Source: Conyzicola nivalis_A (GTDB lineage: Bacteria; Actinomycetota; Actinomycetes; Actinomycetales; Microbacteriaceae). From it: a stretch of DNA of 64,000 nt. Below the pieces are notes generated by a model, which worked only from the letters and a program-made list of their open reading frames with translations, ran no database searches and was not told the origin of the DNA. How positions within the stretch are numbered: position 1 is the first letter of the stretch; every line of letters begins with the position of its first letter. This document shows positions 25,695 to 34,342 of the stretch, piece by piece. The position numbers and the translations under genes are program-made. The DNA lies in contig NZ_JBEPSJ010000005.1 in NCBI RefSeq assembly GCF_040548875.1, positions 267,025-331,024 on the forward strand, in the 5' to 3' direction.

Positions 25695-27289
25695 TGCCCC
25701 GCCAGGTCACGTCGGCGTTCCGCAACCTCGGCAACGCAATCCGCGAATTCACGATCGCGCAGCGCACGGTCGCCATCATCGGCATCGCCGTTCTCGTGCT
25801 CGGCGCGGTCGCGCTCGGCATGTGGGTCACCAAGCCGTCGTACACCCCGCTCTTCTCCGGCCTCAGCGGTGCGGATGCCAACACCCTCGTCGAGCAGCTG
25901 CGGGCCGACGGCATCCCGTACGAGCTCAGCAACGGCGGCGCGACGATCATGGTGCCCGAGGAGAACGTCTACGACGAGCGCCTGAAGGCCGCGGCCGTCG
26001 GCCTGCCGTCGTCGAGCACGGGCGGCTACTCGCTTCTCGACACGATGGGCGTCACCGCCTCCGAGTTCCAGCAGAGCGTGACCTACAAGCGCGCGCTCGA
26101 GGGCGAGCTCGCCAAGACCATCTCGGCGCTCAAGGGCATCCAGACCGCCTCGGTGCGCCTCGCGATCCCCGAGGAGACCGTCTTCGTCTCCGAGAAGAAC
26201 GCGCCGACCGCCTCCGTGTTCGTCGAGACGCAGAGCGGCGTGACCCTCACCTCCGACCAGGTGCAGTCGATCGTGCACCTCACGAGCGCGTCGATCGACG
26301 GCATGACGCCGACCGACGTCGCCGTCATCGACTCCAAGGGCACCGTGCTCTCCGCCGTCGGCGAGGGTGCGCTCGGCGGCGCAGACCAGCAGACCTCCGA
26401 CTACGAGACCGCGATCCGCGCCTCCGTGCAGACCATGCTCGACAAGGTCGTCGGGGCCGGCAACGCCACCGTCGTGGTCGCCGCCGACATGAGCAAGGAG
26501 TCGGCGCAGCGCGTCGAGGAGACCTTCGAGGCTCCCGACGGCGTGCTCTCGCTCAACGAGTCGGCCACCGTCGAGGGCACCGGCGCCGCCGGCCAGACCG
26601 CGGCCGGTGTGCTCGGCCCCGACAACATCGCCGTCCCCGGCGGCGCCGGCCTCGGCAACGGCGAGAGCAGCTCGTCGAGCGTCACCCGCAACAACGCCGT
26701 GAACAAGGTCACGGAGTCGACCACGATCCCCGCCGGATCGCTCACCCGCAAGACCATCTCGGTCGCACTCAACGAGGGCGCGGCGAAGGGACTGAACGTG
26801 GCGGATGTCACGGCTCTCGTCTCCTCGGCGGCCGGCATCGACACCGACCGCGGCGACGTCGTCACGGTCGAGGTCGTGCCGTTCAACGGTGCCGGCGCGG
26901 CGCAGGCCACCGAGGCGCTCGCCGCAGCGGAGGAGGCGGCGAACGCCGACCGGCTCGCCGACCTGATCCGCACCGCGGTGATCGCCCTCGCCATCGCTCT
27001 GCCCATCATCATCGCCCTCGCGGTCTTCGCCGCCCGGTCGAAGCGTCGCAAGCAGGAGATCGACGAGGCGGCCGACCTTGCCGACCTGCGCTCGATCCTC
27101 AACGACACGCAGCCCGCCATGGAGTCGACGCCGCTGCGGCCCGCCATCCCGAGCGTGCCCGCGTCGCCCCTGCTCATCGAGCCGAACTCGACCGACCGCA
27201 CCCGCGCCGAGATCGACGCCCTCGCGGCGCAGGACCCGCACCGCGCAGCCGAGTTCCTCCGCGGCCTGATGGACGGCCAACGCGCATGA
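25694..27289 (+). CDS. fliF: Flagellar MS-ring protein FliF
   Basis: 531 residues. First membrane helix at about 20-43 (TVAIIGIAVLVLGAVALGMW). The ring-building motifs follow: YTPLFSGLSGADANTLVEQL, YELSNGGATIMVPEENVYDE, FQQSVTYKRALEGELAKTIS and VRLAIPEETVFVSEKNAPTA. A second membrane helix lies near 425-445 (TAVIALAIALPIIIALAVFA). The C-terminal tail that should contact FliG ends ALAAQDPHRAAEFLRGLMDG. It forms the platform ring in the cytoplasmic membrane. The ATG overlaps the fliE stop, and the stop overlaps the fliG ATG. Confidence 0.97.
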   Translation: MPRQVTSAFRNLGNAIREFTIAQRTVAIIGIAVLVLGAVALGMWVTKPSYTPLFSGLSGADANTLVEQLRADGIPYELSNGGATIMVPEENVYDERLKAAAVGLPSSSTGGYSLLDTMGVTASEFQQSVTYKRALEGELAKTISALKGIQTASVRLAIPEETVFVSEKNAPTASVFVETQSGVTLTSDQVQSIVHLTSASIDGMTPTDVAVIDSKGTVLSAVGEGALGGADQQTSDYETAIRASVQTMLDKVVGAGNATVVVAADMSKESAQRVEETFEAPDGVLSLNESATVEGTGAAGQTAAGVLGPDNIAVPGGAGLGNGESSSSSVTRNNAVNKVTESTTIPAGSLTRKTISVALNEGAAKGLNVADVTALVSSAAGIDTDRGDVVTVEVVPFNGAGAAQATEALAAAEEAANADRLADLIRTAVIALAIALPIIIALAVFAARSKRRKQEIDEAADLADLRSILNDTQPAMESTPLRPAIPSVPASPLLIEPNSTDRTRAEIDALAAQDPHRAAEFLRGLMDGQRA

Positions 27290-28314
27290 GCGATACCGCC
27301 GTCGTCCGTGCCGCGTTGAGCGGCACGCAGAAGGTCGCCGTCGTGCTGATGAGCATGGACCAGACCGCGGCCGCCGAGGTCATGAAGCAGTTCAGCGAGG
27401 TCGAGGCCGAAGAGATCATCGGCGAGATCGTGAAGCTGCGCCGCGTCGAGTCCGAGGTCGCAGACCAGGTCATGACCGAGTACCTCGATCTCACGATCAA
27501 GGGCGGCTGGAGCTCGCGCGGCGGCAAGGACTTCGCCACGACACTGCTCGAGGCGTCGTTCGGCGCCGAGCGCGCAGGCGACCTCATGACCCGCGTCGCC
27601 TCGAACATGGCCGGCAAGGCGTTCGAGTTCCTCGACAGCGTCGACTCCGGCCAGGTCGTGACCCTGCTCGACGGCGAACTGCCGCAGACCATCGCCCTGG
27701 TGCTCGCCCACATGCGCCCCGACCATGCGGCGCCGGTCCTGGCCGCCCTCGACGACCGGGAGCGCAGCGAGGTCGCCCAGTGCATCGGCATGATGGGAAC
27801 CGCCATCCCTGAGTCGGTGCGTGTGGTCGCCGACACGCTCAAGGTGCGTGCGGGTGCGGTCGTGTCATCGGGTGAATCGATGGAGGTCGTCGGAGGGGTC
27901 CAGCCCCTCGTCGAGATCATCAACCGCGCCGACATCGCCACCGAGAAGGCTCTTCTCGAGCGCCTCGACGAGATCGATCCGGAGCTCGCCGACGACATCC
28001 GTTCCCGCATGCTGACCTTCGCCGACATCGTCAAGCTCGAGCGCCGCGACGTGCAGCAGGTTCTGCGCGGCATCGACACCGCCGTGCTGGCCATCGCGAT
28101 GAAGGGCACGACCGAGGCTGTCATCGAGATCATCAAGACCAACCTCTCCGAGCGCAACCGCGAACTCCTCGACGACGAGACCAAGAACCTCGGCCCCGTG
28201 CGCGCGTCGCAGGTCGAGGAGGCCCGCGCCGAGGTGGTGCGTGCGATCCGCGACCTCGAGGCCCAGGGCAGCATCACCGTGCAGCGCGGCGACGAGGACG
28301 AATATGTCCAGTGA
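27286..28314 (+). CDS. fliG: Flagellar motor switch protein FliG
   Basis: 342 residues. N-terminal domain: SGTQKVAVVLMSMDQTAAAE, FSEVEAEEIIGEIVKLR. Middle domain: LDSVDSGQVVTLLDGELPQT, IALVLAHMRPDHAAPVLAAL with a variant of the EHPQ region. C-terminal torque domain: LVEIINRADIATEKALLERL, DIRSRMLTFADIVKLERRDV. FliG binds FliF and transmits torque from the MotAB stator. It overlaps fliF by 4 bp and fliH by 11 bp. Confidence 0.97.
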   Translation: MSDTAVVRAALSGTQKVAVVLMSMDQTAAAEVMKQFSEVEAEEIIGEIVKLRRVESEVADQVMTEYLDLTIKGGWSSRGGKDFATTLLEASFGAERAGDLMTRVASNMAGKAFEFLDSVDSGQVVTLLDGELPQTIALVLAHMRPDHAAPVLAALDDRERSEVAQCIGMMGTAIPESVRVVADTLKVRAGAVVSSGESMEVVGGVQPLVEIINRADIATEKALLERLDEIDPELADDIRSRMLTFADIVKLERRDVQQVLRGIDTAVLAIAMKGTTEAVIEIIKTNLSERNRELLDDETKNLGPVRASQVEEARAEVVRAIRDLEAQGSITVQRGDEDEYVQ

Positions 28315-28912
28315 CCCCGGTTTCGCGACGCTGAGCTTCCCGTCGTTGCGCACCACGGTGCGCGACGACTCGGAAGACCGCGCGCGCGTCGCGGGGCACG
28401 CCGCCGGATACGCCGCCGGGCTGCGCGCTGCGGAGGTGGATGTCGCGGCTCGCGTCGTCGAAATGCGGGCCGAGCACGAGGCGACGCTGCGCCACCTCCA
28501 GGCGCGATCCGATCTCTCGACCTCCGTGCTCAACGCCGCGGTCGTGGCCCTGCACGAACGTACGGTGCCCGTGCTCGAGAGCGCGCACGCCGCGATCGCC
28601 GAGGCGGCGATCCAGCTCGCCGAGGCCATCGTGGGTCGCGAGCTCGGCGAAGCCGGCACCGCCGCGAAGTCGGCGCTGTTCCGTGCGCTCGACTCCGTCG
28701 ACACCGCCAGCGTGCAGGTCGTGCGCCTCAACCCGTCCGACCTCGCCGCCCTCGACCCGTCGACGATCGAGGCCGCGGGAGTCGCCTTCGCCCCCGACCC
28801 GTCCCTCGCCCGCGGCGACGCGGTGACCGAGTTCTCGAACGGCTTCCTCGACGCGCGCATCTCCACGGCGCTGGCGCGAGCGCGCGCCGCCATCGAGGAG
28901 GCTCGTCCGTGA
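28304..28912 (+). CDS. fliH: Flagellar assembly protein FliH
   Basis: 202 residues. A Gly/Ala-spaced helix (ARVAGHAAGYAAGLRAAEVD, a GxxxG-like pattern typical of FliH) precedes a long coiled coil and a C-terminal domain (AIQLAEAIVGRELGEAGTAA, VQVVRLNPSDLAALDPS). FliH binds FliI and regulates the export ATPase. Its start lies inside the fliG 3' end and its stop overlaps the fliI GTG (GTGA). Confidence 0.88.
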   Translation: MSSDPGFATLSFPSLRTTVRDDSEDRARVAGHAAGYAAGLRAAEVDVAARVVEMRAEHEATLRHLQARSDLSTSVLNAAVVALHERTVPVLESAHAAIAEAAIQLAEAIVGRELGEAGTAAKSALFRALDSVDTASVQVVRLNPSDLAALDPSTIEAAGVAFAPDPSLARGDAVTEFSNGFLDARISTALARARAAIEEARP

Positions 28913-30237
28913 CATCCGCCCTGCTCCCCCCTCGCTCCCGCGCCTTCCGTACCGCCATCGACGCGGCCCGCCCCCAGCGGGTCGGCGTCGTATCGTCGGT
29001 GCTCGGGCTCAGCGTCGAGGTGAGCGGCGTCGACTGCGCCATCGGCGACCTCGTGACGATCGGCGACGACTCGCCCGTCGTCGCCGAGGTCATCGCGACC
29101 AGCCGCACGGGGCTCCGCTGCATGCCGCTGGGCCGACTCGCCGGCATCAGCGCCGGCGACCCGGTGCGCGCCCAGGGCGCGCCGATGCTCGTGCCCACCG
29201 GATCCGGCCTGTTCGGCCGCGTCATCGACGGACTCGGCCGACCCATCGACGGCAAGGGCCCGCTCGTCGTCGACGAGTACGTCGGCGTCGACAACGAGAG
29301 CCCGTCGGCGATGGACCGCGCCCGCATCGACACCCCGCTGCAGCTCGGCGTGCGGGTGCTGGACACCCTCACCACCGTCGGCCGCGGCCAGCGCATGGGC
29401 CTGTTCGCCGGCTCCGGCGTCGGAAAGTCCTCCCTTCTCTCGATGATCGCCCGCGGCACGGACGCCGAGGTGTCGGTCATCGCCCTCGTCGGCGAGCGAG
29501 GCCGCGAGGTGCGCGAGTTCCTCGAAGACGACCTCGGCGAAGAGGGCCTTGCCCGCTCGATCGTCGTCGTCTCCACGTCCGACGAACCCGCCATGATGCG
29601 CCTGCGCGCCGCCTTCGTCGCCACGCGGATCGCCGAGTCGTTCCGCGACCGCGGCGCCCACGTCATGCTCATGATGGATTCCCTCACCCGCGTCGCGATG
29701 GCGCAGCGCGAGATCGGCCTCTCCGTCGGCGAACCGCCCGCCACCCGCGGCTACCCGCCGTCGACCTTCTCCCTGCTCGCCCAGCTGCTCGAGCGCGCGG
29801 GCACGGGAGCCGTCGGATCGGTCACCGGCATCTACACCGTGCTCGTCGACGGCGACGACCACAACGAGCCCATCGCCGACTCCGCGCGGTCGATCCTCGA
29901 CGGGCACGTCGTGCTCGACCGCAAGCTCGCGATCTCCGGACACTTCCCCTCCGTCGACACGCTCGGCTCGATCTCCCGCGTCGCCTCGCGCGTCAACACC
30001 CCCGAGCACACCGAGGTGGCCTCGCAGCTGCGGCGGGTGCTCGCCGCCCGCAAGTCGGCACAGGACCTGCTCGACATCGGCGCCTACCAGCCGGGTGCGA
30101 ACCGGCTCGTCGACGCGGCCGTCGAGTTCGAGTCCGACATCAACGCGTTCCTGCAGCAGCGGATGACCGACCAGTCGAGCGTCGTCGACGCCTGGGCCCA
30201 GCTCACGCGCCTCACCCGAGCGTTCGGAGCCGGCTGA
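28909..30237 (+). CDS. fliI: Flagellar type III export ATPase FliI
   Basis: 442 residues. Walker A GLFAGSGVGKSSLL at about 164-177, VIALVGERGREVREFLEDDL, Walker B region HVMLMMDSLTRVAMAQREIG, and GEPPATRGYPPSTFSLLAQL are all canonical. The C-terminus (DIGAYQPGANRLVDAAVEFE, INAFLQQRMTDQSS) matches FliI. It energises export of rod, hook and filament subunits at the cytoplasmic face. The GTG start overlaps fliH, and fliJ starts on the last base. Confidence 0.97.
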   Translation: MTSALLPPRSRAFRTAIDAARPQRVGVVSSVLGLSVEVSGVDCAIGDLVTIGDDSPVVAEVIATSRTGLRCMPLGRLAGISAGDPVRAQGAPMLVPTGSGLFGRVIDGLGRPIDGKGPLVVDEYVGVDNESPSAMDRARIDTPLQLGVRVLDTLTTVGRGQRMGLFAGSGVGKSSLLSMIARGTDAEVSVIALVGERGREVREFLEDDLGEEGLARSIVVVSTSDEPAMMRLRAAFVATRIAESFRDRGAHVMLMMDSLTRVAMAQREIGLSVGEPPATRGYPPSTFSLLAQLLERAGTGAVGSVTGIYTVLVDGDDHNEPIADSARSILDGHVVLDRKLAISGHFPSVDTLGSISRVASRVNTPEHTEVASQLRRVLAARKSAQDLLDIGAYQPGANRLVDAAVEFESDINAFLQQRMTDQSSVVDAWAQLTRLTRAFGAG

Positions 30238-30674
30238 TGGCCCGCGACTTCCGCCTCGCCGGCCTGCTGCGCCTGCGACAGGTGCAACAGGACCAGGCGG
30301 CGAGCGACCTCGCCGCGGCCAACGACCGCGCCCGCGAGAGCGCAGCGCGTCAGAACCGCGTGCGCGCCACACTCGGCGGCGTCGGAGTCGACGCCACGAG
30401 CAGCAACGTGCTCTACGCCATCGCCGCGGCCCGATCGTCGTCGCGCAGCATGCTGGCCGAACTCACCGCCGTGGAGAGCCGCGACCGTGCAGCCGTCGAC
30501 GACGCCGCGGCCGCCTACGCCCGGGCCCGCGCCCGCTCGCTCGGACTCGAGAAGCTCGAGACCCGCCACAACGAGACCCGCGCCACCGAAGATCTGGCCG
30601 CCGACCAGTCGGCCATCGACGAGATCGCCTCCACGACAACCTCAGGCAGCCCAACGAACGGGGACACCCAGTGA
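30237..30674 (+). CDS. fliJ: Flagellar export protein FliJ
   Basis: 145 residues, a helical coiled coil (FRLAGLLRLRQVQQDQAASD, LETRHNETRATEDLAADQSA) with the LLRLRQ start that is typical of FliJ. Placement between fliI and fliK fits. FliJ acts as the stalk of the FliI ring and escorts chaperones. Sequence conservation is always low in this family, so the call rests mainly on length, coiled coil and position. Its stop overlaps the fliK GTG. Confidence 0.85.
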   Translation: MARDFRLAGLLRLRQVQQDQAASDLAAANDRARESAARQNRVRATLGGVGVDATSSNVLYAIAAARSSSRSMLAELTAVESRDRAAVDDAAAAYARARARSLGLEKLETRHNETRATEDLAADQSAIDEIASTTTSGSPTNGDTQ

Positions 30675-31996
30675 GCATGATCGCACTCTTCAGCGGCACG
30701 GCGACCCCGCCGGCGACCGCGTCGTCGACCGCCGTGCAGGGCTCGGCCGAGGGCTTCGGCGCTGCGATGCTCGAGCAGCTCGGCGCGACGCCTCCGGCGG
30801 CGTCGGCCCCGGCCGCGGCTGCCTCAACGCCCACGCCCGAGGAGCTGCTTGCGGCCATCACGGCCGGACTCGCGACTCCCAGCGACGCCGCCCCCGCGGC
30901 GGAGACGGCCGAGACGCCCGCGACGGATGATCCGGCCGCCGGCACGACGGACGCCTCCGTCGTCGCTACCGAAACCATCACCACGCCCACGGCGGCGCCG
31001 GCTCCCCAGCCCCTCGTGGGTGCTGCGGCTCCGGCGGCCCTCCCCGTCACAGCAGCCGCCGCGCAGCCGATCACGCCGGGCGTCGACGCGGCCGTCGCCC
31101 CGAGCACAGCCGGCACCGCGCCGGCTGTAGCGGTCGCCGCCGCCTCGTCGGCACCCGCCGCGGCCGTGCTCGCGCCGACCGTGCCGCGGGCCGCGTCCGC
31201 CGCTCCCGTCGCTCCCGTCGATCCCGCCGCCTCGACGGCCGGCTCCGCGTCCGCGGCGACGCCCGCAGGAGCTGCCCCCGCGACGCCGGCGGGCGCGCTC
31301 GACGGCGTCGCGGCCGTGCAGCTCCCCGCCGCGCGCCCCGCCGCACCCTCGGCCGCGCCGGCCGTGGCGAACGGCCAGCCACAGGCATCCGCCTCTCCCG
31401 TCGTCTCGACACCCGCCGCCGGCGCCGAGCCCGCACAGCCCGCCCCCGCGGTCGCCGGCCAGCCCGTCGGCGACACTGCCGTGACAGCCCCGAAGGACGC
31501 GGCGGCGCCGATCGCCTTCGTGCCGGCTGCGACGCCCACCGCCGCGGCGCCCGCCGCAGCGCCGTCATCCGCCACCCCGGCAGCGCCCGTTCCGCTCCAG
31601 GCGCAGGTCGCCACGCCCATCTTCACCCTCGCCGCGGCGGGCCCCGGCGAGCACGTCATGACGATCGACATCTCGCCGGAGAACCTCGGCCCGATCACCG
31701 TGCGCGCGCACGTCGGTGCAGAAGGGGTGCGCGTCGAGCTCTTCGCGCCCACCGATCTCTCGCGCGAGGCGCTGCGGGCCATCCTCCCCGACATCCGCAA
31801 GGACATGGCGGGGGCCGGCCTCGGCGGCACCCTCGACCTGTCGTCGCAGAACCAGCCAGCAGACCGCGGCGACGAGCGCGGCCAGGGCCGCCGCGAAGCC
31901 GGCGGCGAGACGGGTGTCGAGCCCGACGCCGCCGCGAGCTCGGCCCGGCCGTGGATGCTCGCCGACCCGACCGCGACCATCGACGTGATGGCCTAG
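30671..31996 (+). CDS. fliK: Flagellar hook-length control protein FliK
   Basis: 441 residues. Residues 1-300 are a low-complexity Ala/Pro/Thr/Val ruler region. Residues about 315-390 hold the Flg_hook domain (GEHVMTIDISPENLGPITVR, AHVGAEGVRVELFAPTDLSR, LRAILPDIRKDMAGAGLGGT). The tail is charged. FliK measures hook length and triggers the FlhB substrate switch. It begins at a GTG overlapping the fliJ stop. The ruler is strongly biased to alanine codons. Confidence 0.9.
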   Translation: MSMIALFSGTATPPATASSTAVQGSAEGFGAAMLEQLGATPPAASAPAAAASTPTPEELLAAITAGLATPSDAAPAAETAETPATDDPAAGTTDASVVATETITTPTAAPAPQPLVGAAAPAALPVTAAAAQPITPGVDAAVAPSTAGTAPAVAVAAASSAPAAAVLAPTVPRAASAAPVAPVDPAASTAGSASAATPAGAAPATPAGALDGVAAVQLPAARPAAPSAAPAVANGQPQASASPVVSTPAAGAEPAQPAPAVAGQPVGDTAVTAPKDAAAPIAFVPAATPTAAAPAAAPSSATPAAPVPLQAQVATPIFTLAAAGPGEHVMTIDISPENLGPITVRAHVGAEGVRVELFAPTDLSREALRAILPDIRKDMAGAGLGGTLDLSSQNQPADRGDERGQGRREAGGETGVEPDAAASSARPWMLADPTATIDVMA

Positions 31997-32043
31997 CCCA
32001 TGACCCGCACCACACCGACCACAGCACTAGGGAGCGCCAACGC

Positions 32044-32523
32044 ATGAGCATCGACTCCGTGACGGGAACCGTCGCAGACCAGGCGGCCGCGGCATCCGCC
32101 GCAGCCGCAGCCGCCGCAGCGGCGAAGGCCCGCGAGCCCAAGCAGGTGATGGACTCCGAGGTGTTCATGTCGCTCCTCGTCTCGCAGCTGCGCAACCAGG
32201 ACCCCAGCTCGCCGATGGACACCAACCAGATGATCTCGCAGACGACGCAGCTGGCGATGATGGAGAAGATGACGGAGCTCACCGCGACGAGCACCGAGAA
32301 CTTCTCGCTGCAGATGCGCATCGCCGCCGCCGCGATCGTGGGCAAAGAGGTCAGCTACCTCGACCCCAAGACCGGGCTGCCGGTCACCGGAACCGCCGAC
32401 AGCGTCTCGTTTGCCGGCGCCGTACCGACGGTGTCGGTCGGCGGCAAGGACGTGCCGCTCGACCTCGTCGCCGGGATCGCCGCCAAGCCGGCCGCGGCCC
32501 CCACGACCCCACCCACCTCCTAA
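32044..32523 (+). CDS. flgD: Flagellar hook assembly protein FlgD
   Basis: 159 residues. The FlgD N-terminal signature is present (MDSEVFMSLLVSQLRNQDPS, SPMDTNQMISQTTQLAMMEK). A short C-terminal region (KEVSYLDPKTGLPVTG, VSVGGKDVPLDLVAG) follows; the larger Ig/tudor domains of enterobacterial FlgD are missing. An N-terminal poly-Ala run (residues 13-27) precedes the domain. FlgD caps the growing hook. GGGAG lies about 10 bp upstream of the ATG. Confidence 0.93.
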   Translation: MSIDSVTGTVADQAAAASAAAAAAAAAKAREPKQVMDSEVFMSLLVSQLRNQDPSSPMDTNQMISQTTQLAMMEKMTELTATSTENFSLQMRIAAAAIVGKEVSYLDPKTGLPVTGTADSVSFAGAVPTVSVGGKDVPLDLVAGIAAKPAAAPTTPPTS

Positions 32524-32562
32524 GCACTCACAACTTCTCTCCACCAAACGAAAGGCTCAATC

Positions 32563-33744
32563 ATGCTTCGCTCTCTCTACGCAGGTATCTCCGGTCTTCG
32601 CTCGCACCAGACCATGCTCGACGTCACCGGCAACAACATCGCCAACGTCAACACGACCGCATTCAAGGGCTCGTCGGTGCAGTTCCAGGACACCCTCTCG
32701 CAGCTCACCCAGGGCGCCAGCGGCCCGCAGCAGGGCATCGGCGGAACGAACCCCGCTCAGGTCGGTCTCGGGGTGCTCGTCGCGGGCATCTCGACGAACT
32801 TCGCCCAGGGGTCGACGCAGGCGACCGGAAAGGCGAGCGACCTGATGATCTCGGGCGACGGCTTCTTCGTCACCCGCCAGGGCAACCAGACGCTGTACAC
32901 GCGCGCCGGCAACTTCGACTTCGGACCCGACGGCCGACTCACCACGCCCGACGGCTCGCTCGTGCAGGGCTGGGGCGCCGTCGACGGCGTCGTCGCCGAT
33001 GGTGGTCTCGTCGGAGACATCCAGCTCCCCCTCAACGCGATCTCCCCCGGCGTCGCGACGACGGAGGCGACCCTGGGCGGCAACCTGCCCTCTGACGCCG
33101 TCGTCGGCGGCCAGCCGCTCATCCGCGACATCGAGGTCTTCGACGCAAACGGCGCCGCCCGTAGCATCACCCTCACCTTCACCAAGACGGCTGCGGGCTG
33201 GGATGTGACGGGCGTCGACTCGGCGACCCCCGGAACCCCCGTCACCGCACAGCTCGCCTTCACCGACGGCGTCCAGACGACGACCGGCCTGATGACCGTC
33301 AACGGCATCGACCTCGACCTCAGCGAGGTCAGCGGATTCGCGAAACTGACGAGCATCTCGACCACCGAGAAGGACGGCCGCGCGGCCGGCAAGCTCGACT
33401 CGTACACGCTCGCCAAGGACGGCACGATCATCGGCTCGTTCAGCAACGGCGCGTCGCAAGCACTGGGGCGCATCGTGCTCGCCAGCTTCGCGAACCCCGC
33501 CGGTCTCGAGAAGGCCGGCGGATCGTCGTACCGCGCGACCTTCAACTCGGGCGACGTGCAGGTCGGCGCTCCCGGGGCCGACGGGCTCGGCTCGCTCTCG
33601 AGCGGTGCGCTCGAGATGTCGAACGTCGACCTCTCGCAGGAGTTCACCAACCTGATCGTCGCGCAGCGCGGATTCCAGGCCAACGCCCGCATCATCACCA
33701 CGTCAGACGAGGTGCTGCAGGAGCTCACGAACCTCAAGCGCTAG
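32563..33744 (+). CDS. flgE: Flagellar hook protein FlgE
   Basis: 393 residues. N-terminus LRSLYAGISGLRSHQTMLDV and GNNIANVNTTAFKGSSVQFQ, middle DLMISGDGFFVTRQGNQTLY and TRAGNFDFGPDGRLTTPDGS, C-terminus LEMSNVDLSQEFTNLIVAQR and QANARIITTSDEVLQELTNL are all standard for FlgE. It forms the universal joint outside the cell. It is the last gene of the flgB operon and is followed by a terminator. No FlgF or FlgG gene is in this locus. Confidence 0.96.
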   Translation: MLRSLYAGISGLRSHQTMLDVTGNNIANVNTTAFKGSSVQFQDTLSQLTQGASGPQQGIGGTNPAQVGLGVLVAGISTNFAQGSTQATGKASDLMISGDGFFVTRQGNQTLYTRAGNFDFGPDGRLTTPDGSLVQGWGAVDGVVADGGLVGDIQLPLNAISPGVATTEATLGGNLPSDAVVGGQPLIRDIEVFDANGAARSITLTFTKTAAGWDVTGVDSATPGTPVTAQLAFTDGVQTTTGLMTVNGIDLDLSEVSGFAKLTSISTTEKDGRAAGKLDSYTLAKDGTIIGSFSNGASQALGRIVLASFANPAGLEKAGGSSYRATFNSGDVQVGAPGADGLGSLSSGALEMSNVDLSQEFTNLIVAQRGFQANARIITTSDEVLQELTNLKR

Positions 33745-33759
33745 TAGGCCGCCTCGACC

Positions 33760-33826
33760 AGAGGGGCAAGCTTTCGACCTTTACCCGGTGGGTGGAGGTC
33801 GATTGCTTGCCCCTCTGCTCTTTAAC
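33760..33826 (+). terminator. Intrinsic terminator after flgE
   Basis: An outer 12-bp stem (33760-33771 with 33805-33816), a 3/3 internal loop, an inner 5-bp stem (33775-33779 with 33797-33801) and a 17-nt loop are followed by GCTCTTT. A second hairpin of the same fold follows at 33844. Confidence 0.8.
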
Positions 33827-33843
33827 AGAACGGGGCGGATGCT

Positions 33844-33898
33844 GCGGGGCAAAGAATCGACGTCGGGGACCACCGCGAGCGTCGAAAGTTTGCCCCGC
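33844..33898 (+). other. Second hairpin of the same fold, upstream of the flbD promoter
   Basis: An outer 10-bp perfect stem (33844-33853 with 33889-33898), a 4/4 internal loop, an inner 5-bp stem (33858-33862 with 33880-33884) and a 17-nt loop. The outer stem shares GGGGCAA with the previous hairpin. No T run follows, so it is not an ordinary terminator. Confidence 0.55.
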
Positions 33899-33941
33899 TG
33901 GTCGCGGCCTGGCGTCGTCGGGGCTTCGGTCGGCGATTTGC

Positions 33942-33969
33942 CTAACACCGGGCGGACGGCGGCCGATAG
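33942..33969 (+). promoter_or_regulatory. Sigma-28 promoter for flbD-motA-motB
   Basis: CTAA (33942-33945), 16 bp, GCCGATAG (33962-33969). Transcription should start near 33976, just before a 5' hairpin. Confidence 0.85.
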
Positions 33970-33979
33970 TGCTGTTTAA

Positions 33980-33998
33980 GCGACCCAGGAAGGGTCGC
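33980..33998 (+). promoter_or_regulatory. 5'-end hairpin of the flbD-motAB leader
   Basis: A perfect 7-bp stem, GCGACCC with GGGTCGC, presents AGGAA in its loop. It lies within a few bases of the predicted transcription start and about 20 nt before the flbD ATG. It may stabilise the mRNA or bind a regulator. Confidence 0.5.
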
Positions 33999-34018
33999 CT
34001 CTACCGGGGATGGATTCC

Positions 34019-34342
34019 ATGATTGTTGTGACGCGGCTTAATAACAGCCAGTTTGCGATCAATCCGGATCTCATCGAGCGCATCCATGCGAACCCCGACA
34101 CGACGCTGGTCATGGTCGACGGCGCGAAGTACATCATCACCGAGTCGATGACGGAGGTCATCGACAAGATCGCGCACTACCGCGCGAGAGTGATCGCGCT
34201 GACCCACGAGATCTCGCAGTCGGTGCCGTCGGTCGGCGGCCGTCCGCTCGGGCTCGTCAGCCCGATCGACACCCACTCAACCCAAGACACTGTCAACGAC
34301 GAGGACAACGGTGTGACCTCGATAGGCCCGAGGAAGCTGTAA
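34019..34342 (+). CDS. flbD: Flagellar FlbD family protein
   Basis: 107 residues from ATG 34019; the family start MIVVTRLNN decides against the ATG at 34010. It reads IVVTRLNNSQFAINPDLIER, DTTLVMVDGAKYIITESMTE and VIDKIAHYRARVIAL, the FlbD pattern of Gram-positive and spirochaete loci. The tail of about 40 residues after the usual end is unique. The exact role is not established; FlbD genes usually lie next to motA as here. The motA ATG shares one base with its stop (TAATG). Confidence 0.92.
   Translation: MIVVTRLNNSQFAINPDLIERIHANPDTTLVMVDGAKYIITESMTEVIDKIAHYRARVIALTHEISQSVPSVGGRPLGLVSPIDTHSTQDTVNDEDNGVTSIGPRKL

Noticed and set aside
25436..30372. Very long open frames on the - strand opposite fliE-fliI, and similar ones opposite ftsH, tilS and the hydrolases.
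   Set aside because: They are products of high-GC third positions in the real genes; translations are Arg/Gly/Asp-rich without family motifs, and known flagellar genes occupy the other strand.
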